DNA from: Candidatus Symbiopectobacterium endolongispinus
GTDB taxonomy: Bacteria > Pseudomonadota > Gammaproteobacteria > Enterobacterales > Enterobacteriaceae
Length of the DNA stretch: 64,000 nt
Direction of reading: 5' to 3'
NCBI RefSeq assembly: GCF_018777385.1
Contig: NZ_JAFJYB010000006.1
Span: 115,875-179,874, forward strand
The notes under the pieces were generated by a model. The model worked only from the letters and a program-made list of their open reading frames with translations. It did no database searches and had not been told where the DNA came from. The position numbers and the translations under genes were made by a program. Each line of letters begins with the position of its first letter. Position 1 is the first letter of the stretch. Of this stretch, positions 31,486 through 42,273 are shown piece by piece.

Positions 31486-32358
31486 GACGCAGATCCGCGA
31501 ACAAGCGCGCGACTGGTTTATCGCTCTGCGGGATAATCCTTCGAGCGCTCAGCGTGCCGCCTGCGACCAGTGGCGACAGAGTAACCCGGCGCACGATGAC
31601 GCATATCGCGCGGTCGAGGCGGTATGGCAGGCAACCGCTGCACCTGGCAAGCGACTGGCGGAAAAGGAGTCTGCCGTACTGGCGGTCTATCTCACGGCAA
31701 TCAAGCAGGAAAAACGCCATCAACGCGCAAGACGGTGGCTGATTTCGGCTAGCGCCTGCTGTGCATTGGTGTTGGCGGGGATACTCTGGCTGGAAAATCC
31801 CTACTGGATACAGAATGCGACAGCAAGCCACTCGGCGAGCAAAGGCGAACGTCGGGACGTCACGCTGGCAGATGGCTCGAGGGTGTTGCTGGATGCGGAT
31901 AGCGCATTCAACGTTGAGTTTACGCCGCAAGGGCGGCGCGTCCACTTGCTGCTCTGGTGACCCTGGCAAAGGGAAGTGTCGCGGTGACAGCGGGTGGGTC
32001 TGTGACTCCCACCCTGCTTAAACCCGGACAGCAGGTGTGGTTTAGCGCCAGCGGAGCTCATGCACCTGTCAGCGTGAATGTTGCAGATGAAATGGCGTGG
32101 TGTGAAGGGCGTTATGTGTTCTATCGTGCTCGGCTGGCTGATGTGGTGCGTGAGGTGGAACGCTATCGTCCCGGGCGTATTCTCATCCCGGCATCTGCGT
32201 TGGCCAATCAAACTGTGACTGGCAGCTTTTCGCTGGTGGATAGCGAGGCGGCATTGGCGTCGTTGCAGGCTAGCGTCGGGTTTCAGATGCACAAAGTCAC
32301 TGAACGGCTGGTGATTCTCTCTCTCCATAAAAATAATATTTTTTACAATGTGTTGTGA
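31472..32358 (+). pseudogene. FecR-like anti-sigma/sensor protein, deletion with frameshift
   Basis: The cytoplasmic N-terminal domain (REQARDWFIALRDNPSSAQR, WRQSNPAHDDAYRAVEAVWQ), one membrane helix (ISASACCALVLAGILWL) and the periplasmic motif DVTLADGSRVLLDADSAFNV are intact. At about 31950 RVHLLLW runs into TGA. The next frame begins VTLAKGSVAVTAGG and continues through the FecR C-terminus (MAWCEGRYVFYRARLADVVR). Some 35-45 residues that normally connect these two parts (the EGEAFFxV...VLGTxFNV region) are absent, so this is a deletion and not a simple indel. The ATG overlaps fecI. Confidence 0.82.
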
Positions 32359-32430
32359 TTTTTTGATTAAAAAATTCATTTTCAGGGTTCAGTGATCCGT
32401 TTTCTCATTCGTGAACGTAGTGAGAGTGCA

Positions 32431-32450
32431 AATGATAATTACTATTATTA
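32431..32450. promoter_or_regulatory. Possible Fur box before the TonB receptor gene
   Basis: AATGATAATTACTATTATTA is A+T-rich and partly palindromic, with GATAAT and ATTATT half sites. It lies about 45 bp upstream of the receptor start. The match to the Fur consensus is moderate. Confidence 0.4.
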
Positions 32451-32491
32451 ACGCGCTCGCAGTTCATGACACGAGATAAGGATCTCTTCTA

Positions 32492-33699
32492 ATGAAACAA
32501 AAAAGAGCACACCAGGCAGGCTACGTATTCGCCACCCTTTTATTGACCAGCTTTAGTGGTGCGCACAGCGCCGCAGCGCAGGTTGAGCAGCAAGTAGCGC
32601 AGCAATTCAGTTTCAATCTCCCGGCGAAACCAGTCACTCAGGCGGTGAACGACATTGGGCGTATCACTGGCCTGTCCGTTGTTTTCCGTGAAGAACCGGA
32701 AATGGCCGCCATTGGCAAACCCGTGCGTGGCACGCTGAGCGCAGAGCAGGCGCTGGCAACCCTGCTCAATGGCACTGGGCTGGGCTACCGCTTTAGTAAT
32801 GCAACCACGGTGCAGATTTATGTATTGCCTCCTTCAAGCGATGACTGCATCAGGGGGGACGCCCGACACCATGGTGGTTCAGGCGCAGGGAAATAGCCGA
32901 CTGGGCCCGGTGGTGGGCTATGTTGCCAGCAACAGTACCTCTGGTACCAAAACCAACACCCCGTTGATGAGAACGCCGCAGTCAGTCAGTGTGATTACCC
33001 GCGAACAGGCTGACGCGCAGGGCGCGCAAAGTCTGGTTCAGGCATTGCGCTATTCGTCGGGCGTGGCGGCAGAAGTTCGCGGTTCGGCATCGCGTTATGA
33101 TTTGCCTTATGTTCGTGGCTTCGGTTCACCGACCGACAGCAACCAGTATCTTGATGGCTTACGTCTGATACGCGGCGGCGGTTATGCCATTCCGCAGATT
33201 GAAACCTATGGCATCGAGCGCATTGAATTACTCAAAGGCCCATCGTCCACGCTGTATGGCGGAGTGACTCCTGGCGGGTTGATCAATGCGATTTCCAAGG
33301 TGCCTACCAGCGAGCCGCAGCACGCGATTGAGATGCTTTACGGCAGCCATAATCGGATGCAGATCGGTGTGGATTCCGCTGGGCCGCTCAACGATGACCG
33401 CTCGTTGCTGTATCGTGTTGTCGCGCTTGGCAGGAAATCTGACACGCAGGTAGTGAATACCAAAGAAGAACGCGTCTATGTCGCCCCCTCTCTGACCTGG
33501 ATCCCCGATACCGATACCTCATTCACGCTGAACATGAGCTATCAGCATGATCCCGAAGGGGGATACTACGGCGTGTTGCCCACGGTCGGTTCACTGTGGC
33601 CCAGCCCGGCATGGCAAATTCCCCGTAATTTCAACGACGGCGATCCGGCGTTTGATCAGTTCGATCGTAAGCAGAGCATGATGGGGTACCAGTTTGAGC
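32492..33699 (+). pseudogene. TonB-dependent siderophore receptor with STN domain, frameshifted and truncated by IS2-like element
   Basis: A transducing receptor (FoxA/FpvA style). It has a signal peptide and the STN signalling domain (FSFNLPAKPVTQAVNDIGRI, to YVLPPS). A frameshift at about 32838-32860 follows. The TonB box/plug region resumes in the next frame (TPDTMVVQAQGNS, RTPQSVSVITREQADAQGAQ, RGFGSPTDSNQYLDGLRL). The barrel stops at about residue 390 (QSMMGYQFEL), where the insertion element begins at 33700. The remaining 300 or so residues are not found on the far side of the element. It pairs functionally with the FecI/FecR genes upstream. Confidence 0.88.
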
Positions 33700-33736
33700 T
33701 GGATTTGCCCCTATATTTCCAGACGCAAGATCACTC

Positions 33737-34612
33737 TTAAGTTAGCGATTCTCGCTGGCGACGATACTCTCGTGGTGAGCGATACCCCAGCGCGTTGTGT
33801 GGATGCTTCTCGTTATAGTGCTCGAACGCGATAGCCAGGTTTTTCAATGCCACTTGCTGATTCGGTTTGGGCATTATACTGATATAGTCGCGCTTCATCG
33901 TCTTCACGAAGCTCTCAGCCATTCCATTGCTTTGTGGACTCCTCACTGCCGTTGTCCTCGTTTCAAGATTCAATAGATGACCGAACGCCCTCGTTTCCTT
34001 CGCTGTGTAACAGGAGCCGTTATCGCTCAGGAACTCGATGGGGACCTCTGGAAGCCCATTTCCGAACCGCTTACTGACGCTGTTTACCATCACATCCATC
34101 ACGATTTCACTGGTGTACCCGCCATTTGTCGCTATACAGTCCAGCGCCTCACGGTCACAACAGTCAAGCGCGAACGTGACACGCAGCTTATCGCCATTAT
34201 CGCAGTTGAACTCGAAGCCATCCGAGCACCACCTGAGGTTACTTTCAGCAACCGCAACCCTGCCGTTGTGACTTCGCTGCTCTTTAGTAACGCCCTTTCT
34301 ATCCAGCAACAGATGATTGTCGCGCATTACTCTGTAGACCCTTTTGGCATTAACTATCGCAAGCCTATCCTGCTGGCTTTCATCACGCAGTAATGCCCAG
34401 ACTCGTCTGTAGCCATAGGTCGGCAATTCAGCAGTATGATGCCGTATTCTGCTGATAAGCTCAGCATCGTTGTGGTTAGGCTTCTGTCGGCGATCCTGCC
34501 ACTCGGCAGAGCTTAGAAGATAAACCGATAACTGCGCACGCGACACATTAAGAGCGCGGCTGACCTGTGTCAGTCCGAATCCCCGGGCAGCAAGGGCGCG
34601 TGCGCTATCCAT
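33737..34612 (-). CDS. IS2-like transposase OrfB (DDE integrase domain)
   Basis: A 291-residue product closely similar to IS2 InsD. It has [17 protein letters not shown], the catalytic region [40 protein letters not shown] (second Asp) and [14 protein letters not shown] (Glu). In IS2 the active transposase is an OrfAB fusion made by -1 frameshifting. OrfB is complete here, but OrfA is damaged. Confidence 0.93.
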   Translation of the reverse strand: MDSARALAARGFGLTQVSRALNVSRAQLSVYLLSSAEWQDRRQKPNHNDAELISRIRHHTAELPTYGYRRVWALLRDESQQDRLAIVNAKRVYRVMRDNHLLLDRKGVTKEQRSHNGRVAVAESNLRWCSDGFEFNCDNGDKLRVTFALDCCDREALDCIATNGGYTSEIVMDVMVNSVSKRFGNGLPEVPIEFLSDNGSCYTAKETRAFGHLLNLETRTTAVRSPQSNGMAESFVKTMKRDYISIMPKPNQQVALKNLAIAFEHYNEKHPHNALGYRSPREYRRQRESLT

Positions 34613-34937
34613 TTTTTTGCCCGGCCGTACTCCACGGCTTCTTTGAGGAGCTCAACCTCCATCGTTTTTTCCCCAGCAGCCGTTGCAGCTCTTTAATCTG
34701 CTTCATGGCAGCAGTGAGTGCAGAGGCCGGAACCACTTCTTCTGAGGCACTGACAGCAGTGAAGCTGCCATTCTGATACTGCCGGCGCCAAGTAACTACC
34801 TGATTAGGATTGATGCCGTGCAGGCGAGCCACGTGAGATACTGTCATCTTGGGCTCCATAGTCTGCTGAACAATAGCGATTTTTTCCTGAGCGGTACGCC
34901 GATGGCGGCGTTCAGGCCCTGACAGAACTGAGATCAT
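34605..34937 (-). pseudogene. IS2-like OrfA, frameshift in the A run
   Basis: An InsC-like helix-turn-helix protein ([59 protein letters not shown]). After LLGKK the family sequence [20 protein letters not shown] lies in another frame, because the A run (T run at 34663-34668 on the plus strand) is one base short. The product ends [19 protein letters not shown]. Normal OrfAB transposase cannot be made without correcting this. Confidence 0.8.
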
Positions 34938-35012
34938 TTTTTCGTTGTGACCGGTATTAAACATAGTTTTTAGACTACCTCTTATTTTAAGAGTGTCTAT
35001 CTGTCTGGAGAT

Positions 35013-35237
35013 CTAAGGGGCCAATCTAGCCACGGGTTGGGCGGTGACGGCTTGCTGTTGCTCGGTGTGGAAAATATGCAGTTCTTCGGTACTGAACAAC
35101 GCTTGTGCCGGAATTTTGCCAATCAGATAGGCGCTCATCTGTCGGTAGTCTTGCGTGGCGATTTTTTCGAGATCGTTGGTGCTGAGTGCTGATGTTATAT
35201 CAGTATCAATCTGAATAATTGGTATGATTTCGTTCAT
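35013..35237 (-). pseudogene. Small ORF downstream of the peptide exporter, 3' end replaced by the IS
   Basis: No family recognised. ATG 35237 has a strong AAGGAGAG box 6 nt upstream and follows the ABC ATPase stop by 20 bp, so it was the last or next gene of that operon. It reads MNEIIPIIQIDTDITSALST and then NDLEKIATQDYRQMSAYLIG, acidic and without a signal peptide. It ends ...AVTAQPVA, after which RLAP-stop is encoded by the IS terminal repeat. It is either a short peptide precursor (leader-like N-terminus exported by the adjacent ABC system) or the N-terminus of a longer enzyme. The missing 3' end prevents a decision. Confidence 0.6.
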
Positions 35238-35256
35238 GATTTCTCTCCTTGCTATG

Positions 35257-35915
35257 TCATGTGAGATAACCGTCCTTCATCATTAAGTGTCGTTTGGCAT
35301 ACTTTGAGGCTTCGGGGGAATGCGTAACCATGACAACGGTGGTACCGGCCTGATTAATGTCTTCTAGCTGCTTCAATACGGTATTGCTGTTATTACTGTC
35401 CAGGTTGCCCGTTGGCTCATCGGCCAAAATCAATGCTGGCAGTGAAATCATGGCGCGAGCGATGGCAACTCGCTGTTGCTGACCGCCTGAAAGCTGGGCT
35501 GGGTAGTGTGCGCTTCTGCCTGATAATCCAAACTGCTCAATGGTTTGTTTAACGCGAGCTTTTCGTTCAGCTTTGGGTACATTGCGGTACTTGAGTGGTA
35601 ACTCGATATTTTCATATACCGACATAAAATCGATCAGATTGAATGACTGAAATACGTAACCGATCAGTTGGCGGCGCAGCGCTACTTTTGGCCGCGGTGC
35701 ATCCGTATAATGTCGTGCTGCGCCAGGTGCAATCGGCCAGCATCAAGCGTTTCAAACATGCCGAGTACGTTGAGCAGCGTGGTTTTTCCCGAACCTGATG
35801 GCCCCATAATGGAGACAAATTCCCCCGCCGTGATACGAAGATTGATGTCACGCAGCGCCAGCGTTTTCAGGGTTCGAATGGTGTAAAATTTTTCTGCGCT
35901 TTCCAGTTGTATCAT
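35257..35915 (-). pseudogene. MacB/LolD-type ABC ATPase, one frameshift
   Basis: The ATPase subunit of an exporter. It has Walker A (MGPSGSGKTTLLNVLG), signature [15 protein letters not shown], Walker [14 protein letters not shown] and switch His in MVTHSPEASKYAK. The frame breaks at about 35698 after DIIRMHRG, where one base is missing. In the next frame ALRRQLIGYVFQSFNLIDFM completes the Q-loop. The ATG at 35915 overlaps the stop of the HlyD gene. The order permease, HlyD, ATPase is that of peptide or macrolide exporters. No duplicated outer-membrane gene is nearby, so TolC would be the likely exit duct. Confidence 0.87.
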
Positions 35916-35916
35916 C

Positions 35917-37176
35917 TTATTCAAACTTGATAATGTTGGATTTTTCAACGTTGCTGCCTGTAAGGACCACAACCTGTTGCCCGGCAGACAACCCACTCAG
36001 TACTTGTGATTGCGTTTCCCCCTGACGTTGAATCACCACGGGTGTTTTCACCGCGCGATGATGTTTTCCATCATAGCGGTATACCCACGTCTCATCGGTC
36101 TCGAAAAAGACGGCTTTCGCGGGAATGAGTAATGCATCGGGTTGGATTCCGAGTGAAACGCACAGATCGAGGGATTGACCACGTTTCAACGAGAGTTGTT
36201 GTGGATGAGCGAGTGTTAATTTGGCAAGGAACTTACCGTTTTCCAACACGGAAGAGGCGGAGGCGATGATCAGTGGGATATCAATGCCCGCATAGTTTGC
36301 CGTGACACGATCGTGCGGCCGGATTTTACCCAGATAATATTCGCTGAAGGAGGCTTCAAAATAATAGTAGGTATGCGGGTTGTCTACGTTAGCAACTTTT
36401 TCTCCGGGTTTAATTTGTTGGCCCATCTTGATCGTCAGCGGTGACAGAATGCCGTCAATCGGGGCAGTAATAACCAGCTTATCCAGACCGCTCTCAATTA
36501 ACCGGGTCAATGTATCCAGATGCTTGACCGAAGCCGCGATTTCAGCAAGCTCGATCGGTAGCATACGATCTTGCCGTTCCTGATACGTTGTTAAAATAGC
36601 GTAGCGTGTTTTCCAATGCGCCAATTCATCCAGCAGTTGTTCATAGGTGGCTTTTTCCAGAATGCCGCGCTCGTATAATGTCTTTTTACGCGCCGTTTCT
36701 TTATCGATTTTCTCCAGATGAAAACGTGAATCTTGCCGTGCCAGGCGCGTATCGAGGTCATCCTTCTCGAGTAATCTGCGTATGTTGCGCAGGTTGTTGG
36801 TCTGTTCAGTCACATCGGCAACACACGAGGTGACCTGCAAAACGAAGTCGTCGTTCGACAATCGGGCAATGATATCTCCCTTTTTCACATCGTTGGATGC
36901 ATTCTGGCGCACCTCAATGACCGTTCCGCCGCGTTCAGAGGCGATAATCACGCTTTCATTCGGGATAGCCACCGCGCGTGTCACCAGCGTATCGGTAAAT
37001 GTGCCGCGCTGGGCAACGTGCAACGTCACCTAGGTAAACGGCATTTGCGTTACTTTTTCTGCGGTGGCCACGTTTATAAGCCACAGACACAACAGGCCAA
37101 AAATCACCAGAGCCATGCCGACTATCCATTTGGCAACGCGATGTCGAGTGGATTTCGGGTCTAATTGAATGTCCAT
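35917..37176 (-). pseudogene. HlyD/MacA-type membrane fusion protein, in-frame TAG
   Basis: The periplasmic adaptor of the exporter. ATG 37176 starts MDIQLDPKSTRHRVAKWIVG with one membrane helix (MALVIFGLLCLWLI). TAG at 37030-37032 follows MPFT. The same frame then continues for 370 codons with biotinyl-lipoyl halves (VIIASERGGTVIEVRQNASN and KLVITAPIDGILSPLTIKMG) flanking a long coiled coil, and a C-terminal beta domain ending VEKSNIIKFE. Re-initiation at GTG/ATG codons after the stop would give a protein without the membrane anchor. Confidence 0.87.
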
Positions 37177-37182
37177 AACGGC

Positions 37183-39562
37183 TTATCCTCGCCTTAACCG
37201 CGGGCGAGCTACCCTGCCATCGTGCAATACCAGTGACAGTGCCATAATGGCCACCACTATGAGCCCCAGCAACAGCAGTGCCGCAAACGCATTGACATAA
37301 ACCAGTTCGGCAACGGTGTCATACTGCTGTAGCCAGCGCCTTAACAGCAAACATCCCAGGGCCAGTGACGCCAGTAAAGAGAACAACATGGGTAGCACAT
37401 GTTGTTGCAGGAAAAACACTACGTTTGTCGCAAGAGAACCCCCCCACCGCTTCCATGATTTTCAGTGTGCTGTCTAACCGCTGAGCGTCTGACAGGCTGA
37501 TCACCAAGGTGCTGATAACCATTAATATCAACGCCAAACTCGCGGTTAATGTAATGACGTTGAGCATCAGAGAATCGTTATAAAAATGACGGTTATGAAG
37601 CTCTTGTACCGTTTGCAGCGTTAAGTCAGGTGTACCATGCCGTTTAATCTGTGCGGCAATAGAGGCCTCCTGTTGATCGTTCGAATACGCGACCGTCGCG
37701 AATTTTTCCAGGTGGTCATTGATAAAGATGATCAAAGGTTGGGGCGACGAGAGGTGTTCTCCAAGGTCGATATTTTCCACTATCCGTAACACCCGAAGTG
37801 TTTTTTGTCCTTCCGGCAGTGGAATGTAATAGCGGGTATTCAGCACCTCATCGACGGTTTTCTGCCCCATGGCATCAATGAATGCGCGGGTAACGATGGT
37901 GTGGCATACACCGTCATCTGTGCTGGCTCTCAGTGTATTCTCTTGGCCCGCCACTGTTTTTAATCCCCAGACCTCCGCAAAGTATTTGTCGGCAGAAAGA
38001 GTATTGATAAGGGTAAATTGGTCTTGTACCTGTTGTTGCGCGTGCTGCACGTTGAGGATGTGACGCGACATGTCAAACGGTTGCCAACTGCTCAAACTGA
38101 AAGCCGACGTGCCTGCGGTTTCCTGGAGCCGATGTTGTAATTCACGCACGCTACTGAGTGTATAAAATCCTTCATCAAGCGCGAATGTCAGGCGGTGCGC
38201 TTTCCGGTAACCCACCTCTGCATGCATCGCCCTGTGGTGTTGCGTCATCACACCGGCCCACAGATAAACGGTAGTGCCGGCGACCAGGAGTTGCACCACC
38301 ATCCCCATGCGGTTGAAGTAATAAACACTATATTTTTCATAGCGATTTGTGGTCTGTGAAGCCGGATTGGCAAACAAGAAGAAAGAGAGACTCGGCAGGT
38401 GAGAGAGTAGCATCATCAAGCCAATGAACAGAGTGACACCCAAAAATACCGTCAGCAGGCGTGTCATTGGCTGTCGGAGGAGCAATCCGCTCACGTCCGC
38501 CGACAAAGGGAACAGGGCGCAAAGCAGTAAGGTTGCCAACGTTACCGTTGTCAGGAACTGCGGCAAGAATAGGCTCAGTGATTCTGCCAGAATTTGCGTA
38601 GTTGAAGCACCTAGACTGCGCTTGATATGCAGGCTGGGGCGTCTGGCGGCATTGAGAATACCGTTGATGTTGAAAAAATTGGCCACGGTGGTGAATAGAA
38701 CAAAACAGTGCTGCGGTGTACAGCGTATGAAGCAATGATTTTTCACGCGTCTTGACGAATTCATCGGCATAGCCATCGCCATAGTGCATATCAAGGATAT
38801 TTTTGGCGCTGAACGTCAGAAACGAGGAAGGTGTGAAAGGTGCTCCGGGTATCTGTGGCGCATTATTGGCGACGATGCTAGCCAGCAGTTGTTGATCAAA
38901 ATGCGGGTGGGAGGGAGGCGAGCGAAGGCATAGACATGGCTGTCGTACCAGTCCAGGCGTTTATCGGGGTATCCCGCTATCCGTTCTGGGGTGAAGGCGA
39001 TCGTGGCGGGCAGGTGCATACTGCTGTCAGGGTGAGACTCCACGATAGCCTTGATGGTGAACTGGCCGCTTTCCCCCAAATCCACTACTTTGCCCAGTGG
39101 GTCATCTAATCCAAGATAGTGGCGGTTAAAATCGGCCGTGATGTAGATGTCATGGGGGCCAGGCACTGGCAAATCTTCACGAAAAGGGTGCAGTTGTGCC
39201 ATGAACGTTGGGGTGACGGCAAATACGGTAACGCGGGGAATAACGCTGCCTTGACGGTGTAGGTGAGTATGCAACCGGTAAGCGTATCCGACGTTTTCGA
39301 TATTGAGATGTTTCTGTAATGCCTCCACCAGCGGAAAAGGGACCTGCGCTGAGCGAACAATATCGCCATTAGGGAGATTGAATTGACTTTCAATGCGATA
39401 TAAACGTTGATGCTCCGGCAACGACCTTTCAATATCACGGTCTGTAATATAGAGCATAACGATAAGAAATGTCGTCACCAAACTCATGGCCGTAATAATG
39501 ATGGCTAACAGTGCCGCTGCTGGTTTTTGTTTTATATCGTTGGTGAACGTATTTAAGATCAT
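37183..39562 (-). pseudogene. FtsX/MacB-type permease of the exporter, at least three frameshifts
   Basis: A long permease of about 790 residues. It begins MILNTFTNDIKQKPAAALLA with the first helix, then a MacB-type periplasmic core (RVTVFAVTPTFMAQLHPFRE, DPLGKVVDLGESGQFTIKAI). It is in a second frame from about 38900, in a third from about 38700 (FFNINGILNAARRPSLHIKR), and in another from about 37435 (FFLQQHVLPMLFSLLASLAL). Two FtsX-like core domains are recognisable (the second near LNVITLTASLALILMVISTL). The initiation site could also be ATG 39592. With the HlyD and ATPase genes it forms one operon, all members broken. Confidence 0.83.
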
Positions 39563-40041
39563 CGGCAACGGATTCCAGCGTAAAATTGGCATATTAAGGT
39601 GTTGTTGTATGAAGCATAAAGCCACGGCAAGCGAGGATTAAAGCGTTATCTGGCATATGTGTTAATCAAATTAATGACTATTATATGTTCATCAAATTAT
39701 GCGCACCAGTGCGCCAGCAAACCAAATCGACGCCTCAAGCATCACCACGGGCGATTCGAGGGTCATGGCTGATAAATTCTCTTGTCTTCGACCCTCAGGC
39801 GCTTATATCGCTGCTCAGGTCGCTAAAAGAAAACCCCGTCTGGCAGGACGCTAACGCGGGTTCATCGCTTCCCTGATAACGCGCACTGGCTTCGGCGGTC
39901 TGACATCGGGCATCACATGTCACCCCATCTCGCCGCCTTCCATGCGCTGACGCGCATCACAAAACAAAACCCCGCGCAACACCTCTCTGGCCATACGCGT
40001 GGCGTTGACTTCGTGTCAGAATAGACTTACTGTATTTATAA
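39563..40041. other. Region between exporter operon and ISL3 element; possible gene remnant
   Basis: The exporter promoter should lie near 39600-39680, where the DNA is A+T-rich. Between about 39700 and 40030 no complete gene is seen. On the minus strand a short frame (HEVNATRMAREVLRGVLFCD, ending near 39928) begins without a start codon. It may be a remnant of a phage-type gene cut by the adjacent element; this is uncertain. Confidence 0.4.
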
Positions 40042-41356
40042 GGGTCTTCCCCTATCATGGTGGGAGACTCATAACCCCATGTTTAACCTGCCGTAATGGA
40101 ACATCACTGCCACCTTAAAGCGTTCTTTGTTCCGGTATCCTCTGGACTTGATCCGCAGCAGCCTTATCTTGCTGTTTAGTGACTCTGCATTACCGTTTGA
40201 TACCCTGTGTTTCATGGCATTCAGGATCCCGTACAGTCGTTTACGTAACGTCCGGGCGGCGCTGCTTAGTAGCGGGACACCAACGTCTTTTGCCATCCCT
40301 ATCCATTCCAGCCACAGACGCCTGCTGTGTTCGTCATACTGGCGGTTCCAGAGTTCCCGGGCCAGCGCCTTCATTGCCCAGCAACGGCTGGTATCAGGCA
40401 GAACCATCTGCGCTGCTTCCAGTCTTTCTGCTATTCGACCATGACGTTTATGGCGACCGTACAACCACAGATAACGGGAACGATGTGCACTTTTTCGTGC
40501 CGGTAACGGGATGGTTTTCATCTCCAACTGTCGTGTTTTATCTACGACGGCACAGAGCATTTTCGCTACATGGAAGTGGTCGAACGCGATCTTCTCCACC
40601 GCGTTAGGCAGATGGAGCCGCGCTGCGCTTATATAGGATAGATTCATGTCCATCGACAGGGTTTTAATGGATTCAATCTGGCGGTCACCCAGACTCCGGA
40701 GATAGCCAGCAAGACTTTCAACTCCGCGATCATCTTTGAGTTCCAATGCCTGTCCTTGGGTATCAGAGATAACGGTGACGTACTGATGCCCCTTTTTGAA
40801 AGCGACCTCATCAACACAGAGATGACGTGCGGCCTGAGGTGTTTTTCGACGGGCCAGTCCACGCTTAACCGCCCGTTGCATAATATTATCGACAGCATTC
40901 CAGCTCAGCCTCAGCTGTTTCCTGACGGCATCCACGGTGCTGATTTTCAGCCATGAGATAACGAACGACTCGAACAACAGCGTATACCGGCTACCGGGGC
41001 CGGCCCATGGAACAGACAGCGTCTGGTAGCCATGCTCCGGGCACATAATACGGGGTACATCAGCTTCGACTATTGTCGCGAACTGACAGGTATCGAGATG
41101 GCGCCATTTACGATGTCGGTGATCGTGAATAGGACAAGATTTCCCGCAGGTTGGACAGGTTAACTGAGTGTTTTTCGCAATCTCAACTGTAACGGTAACA
41201 GAACCGGCATTTTCATCGAGAGAAAGAGACTTTACCTGCCACGGAATAGACAGGTTGAGGATATGAGCGTAGAGAGACTTTTCGTCCATGGTGGTGACCT
41301 CTGGCGATTTAATACGCCATTATCATGCCTTCAGCCACCACAACAAGGGAAGACCC
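40042..41356 (-). mobile_element. ISL3-family insertion sequence, 1315 bp
   Basis: Inverted ends begin GGGTCTTCCC (40042-40051, and its complement at 41347-41356), with weaker similarity inward to about 25 bp (both have TGGTGG). The element holds a single full-length transposase. ISL3 elements usually make 8-bp target duplications. The flanks ATTTATAA and ATATGCAA do not match, so simple transposition into this site is not supported. Confidence 0.85.
40069..41289 (-). CDS. ISL3-family transposase
   Basis: A 406-residue transposase. The N-terminal zinc-binding region has CPTCGKSCPIHDHRHRKWRH, the central HTH follows, and the DDE core includes CVDEVAFKKGHQYVTVISD and FDHFHVAKMLCAVVDK, ending with the family-typical NGNAESLNSKIRLLRIKSRG and YRNKERFKVAVMFHYGRL. 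The frame is complete, so this is one of the few potentially active mobile genes here. Confidence 0.93.
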   Translation of the reverse strand: MDEKSLYAHILNLSIPWQVKSLSLDENAGSVTVTVEIAKNTQLTCPTCGKSCPIHDHRHRKWRHLDTCQFATIVEADVPRIMCPEHGYQTLSVPWAGPGSRYTLLFESFVISWLKISTVDAVRKQLRLSWNAVDNIMQRAVKRGLARRKTPQAARHLCVDEVAFKKGHQYVTVISDTQGQALELKDDRGVESLAGYLRSLGDRQIESIKTLSMDMNLSYISAARLHLPNAVEKIAFDHFHVAKMLCAVVDKTRQLEMKTIPLPARKSAHRSRYLWLYGRHKRHGRIAERLEAAQMVLPDTSRCWAMKALARELWNRQYDEHSRRLWLEWIGMAKDVGVPLLSSAARTLRKRLYGILNAMKHRVSNGNAESLNSKIRLLRIKSRGYRNKERFKVAVMFHYGRLNMGL

Positions 41357-41470
41357 ATATGCAACCAGTCGTTTGTGTGCGTGCTCACAAGAAATCAATA
41401 AGATCGGCGCGTGAAAGGCACTGCACAGGTTATACACTATTACACATTGCAAGCGGGGAAGGGGAAGCAC

Positions 41471-42273
41471 ATGGCTATTGAGTGGATCGTTGCCTATCTG
41501 GCGTTGGGCGGCGTTGTCTGGTTCGTGGCGTGGCTGTTGGGGATTGGCGGCGGCGGCATCATGGTGCCGATTTTAACGGCACTGTTTGCTGCACAGGGTG
41601 TACAAGGTGAGCATCTGGTGCATTTGGCTCTGGGCACCCCAATGGCGGCGATTGTCATTACCGCGATCTCCAGCTTGCGCACCCATAACCAGCATCAGGC
41701 GGTGTTATGGCCCGTGGTGCTGCGTATTACGCCAGCGATCCTTATCGGCACCTTTGCCGCTACTTGGTTGGCGACGCTGCTGCCTACGCGGGCGCTGGCG
41801 ATCTTCTTTTCCTGCTTTATGGCCTATGTTTCATTGCAGATGGTGCTCAACATCAAACCCAAAGCGCAGCGCCAACTGCCGGGAGTGGCTTATCGCTGGC
41901 GGGGCTGATTATCGGCGGTATTTCTGCGCTGGTGGCGATTGGCGGGGGATCACTCACCGTGCCGTTTCTGACCTGGTGTAATATGCGCATTCAGCAGGCG
42001 ATTGGCACGTCGGCGGCGGTGGGGCTGCCTATCGCGCTGGCGGGGGCGCTGGGTTATATGATTAACGGCTGGTCCACGGCGGGGATGCCTGCCTACACGT
42101 TGGGCTATGTCTCAGTGCCTGCCGTGCTGCTGATTTCGGCGGTGAGCTTCTTTACCGCGCCGTTTGGTGCGCGTTTGGCGCATCGTTTGCCGGTTGCTAC
42201 CTTGAAAAAGATCTTTGCCGCACTGCTGCTGGTGCTAAGCCTGAAAATGTTGCAAACGGTGTTCACCGCCTGA
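41471..42273 (+). pseudogene. TauE/SafE (TSUP) family permease, one frameshift
   Basis: A membrane protein with two repeats of four helices. The first repeat has LLGIGGGGIMVPILTALFAA and the second ALVAIGGGSLTVPFLTWCNM, the twin Gly-rich motifs of the family, which exports or imports small sulfur-containing or organic anions. ATG 41471 has a GGGGAAGGGGAAG box. The frame is lost at about 41883 in a GGGA context (PGVAYRWRG-stop), and the rest is in the next frame to 42273. It lies directly upstream of glyQ. Confidence 0.85.

Larger units (their letters stand above)
33700..35029 (-). mobile_element. IS2-like element (IS3 family), 1330 bp
   Basis: Imperfect terminal repeats of about 41 bp bound the element. 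The left end reads TGGATTTGCCCCTATATTTC. The right end, on the minus strand, reads TAGATTGGCCCCTTAGATCT. Both ends continue into CCAGAC...CACTCTTAA. The length equals that of IS2 (1331 bp), and the two ORFs are IS2-like. The 5 bp flanking each side (TGAGC and GCCAC) do not match, so no target duplication is present. The left flank is inside a TonB receptor and the right flank is inside an unrelated small ORF. The element therefore probably marks a deletion or rearrangement rather than a simple insertion. Confidence 0.88.

Noticed and set aside
35013..35237. Darobactin-type precursor (darA) next to darBCD-like exporters
   Set aside because: The gene set is similar in kind, but the small ORF has no Trp-Asn-Trp-Ser-Lys-type core and no radical SAM gene is present, so the identity is not supported.
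39685..39876. 63-codon plus-strand frame beside the ISL3 element
   Set aside because: No ribosome-binding site, no recognisable protein features, and overlap with the likely promoter region of the exporter; probably chance.
33700..41356. Composite transposon formed by the two IS elements
   Set aside because: The elements belong to different families (IS3 and ISL3) and neither has target duplications, so they cannot move the intervening DNA together.
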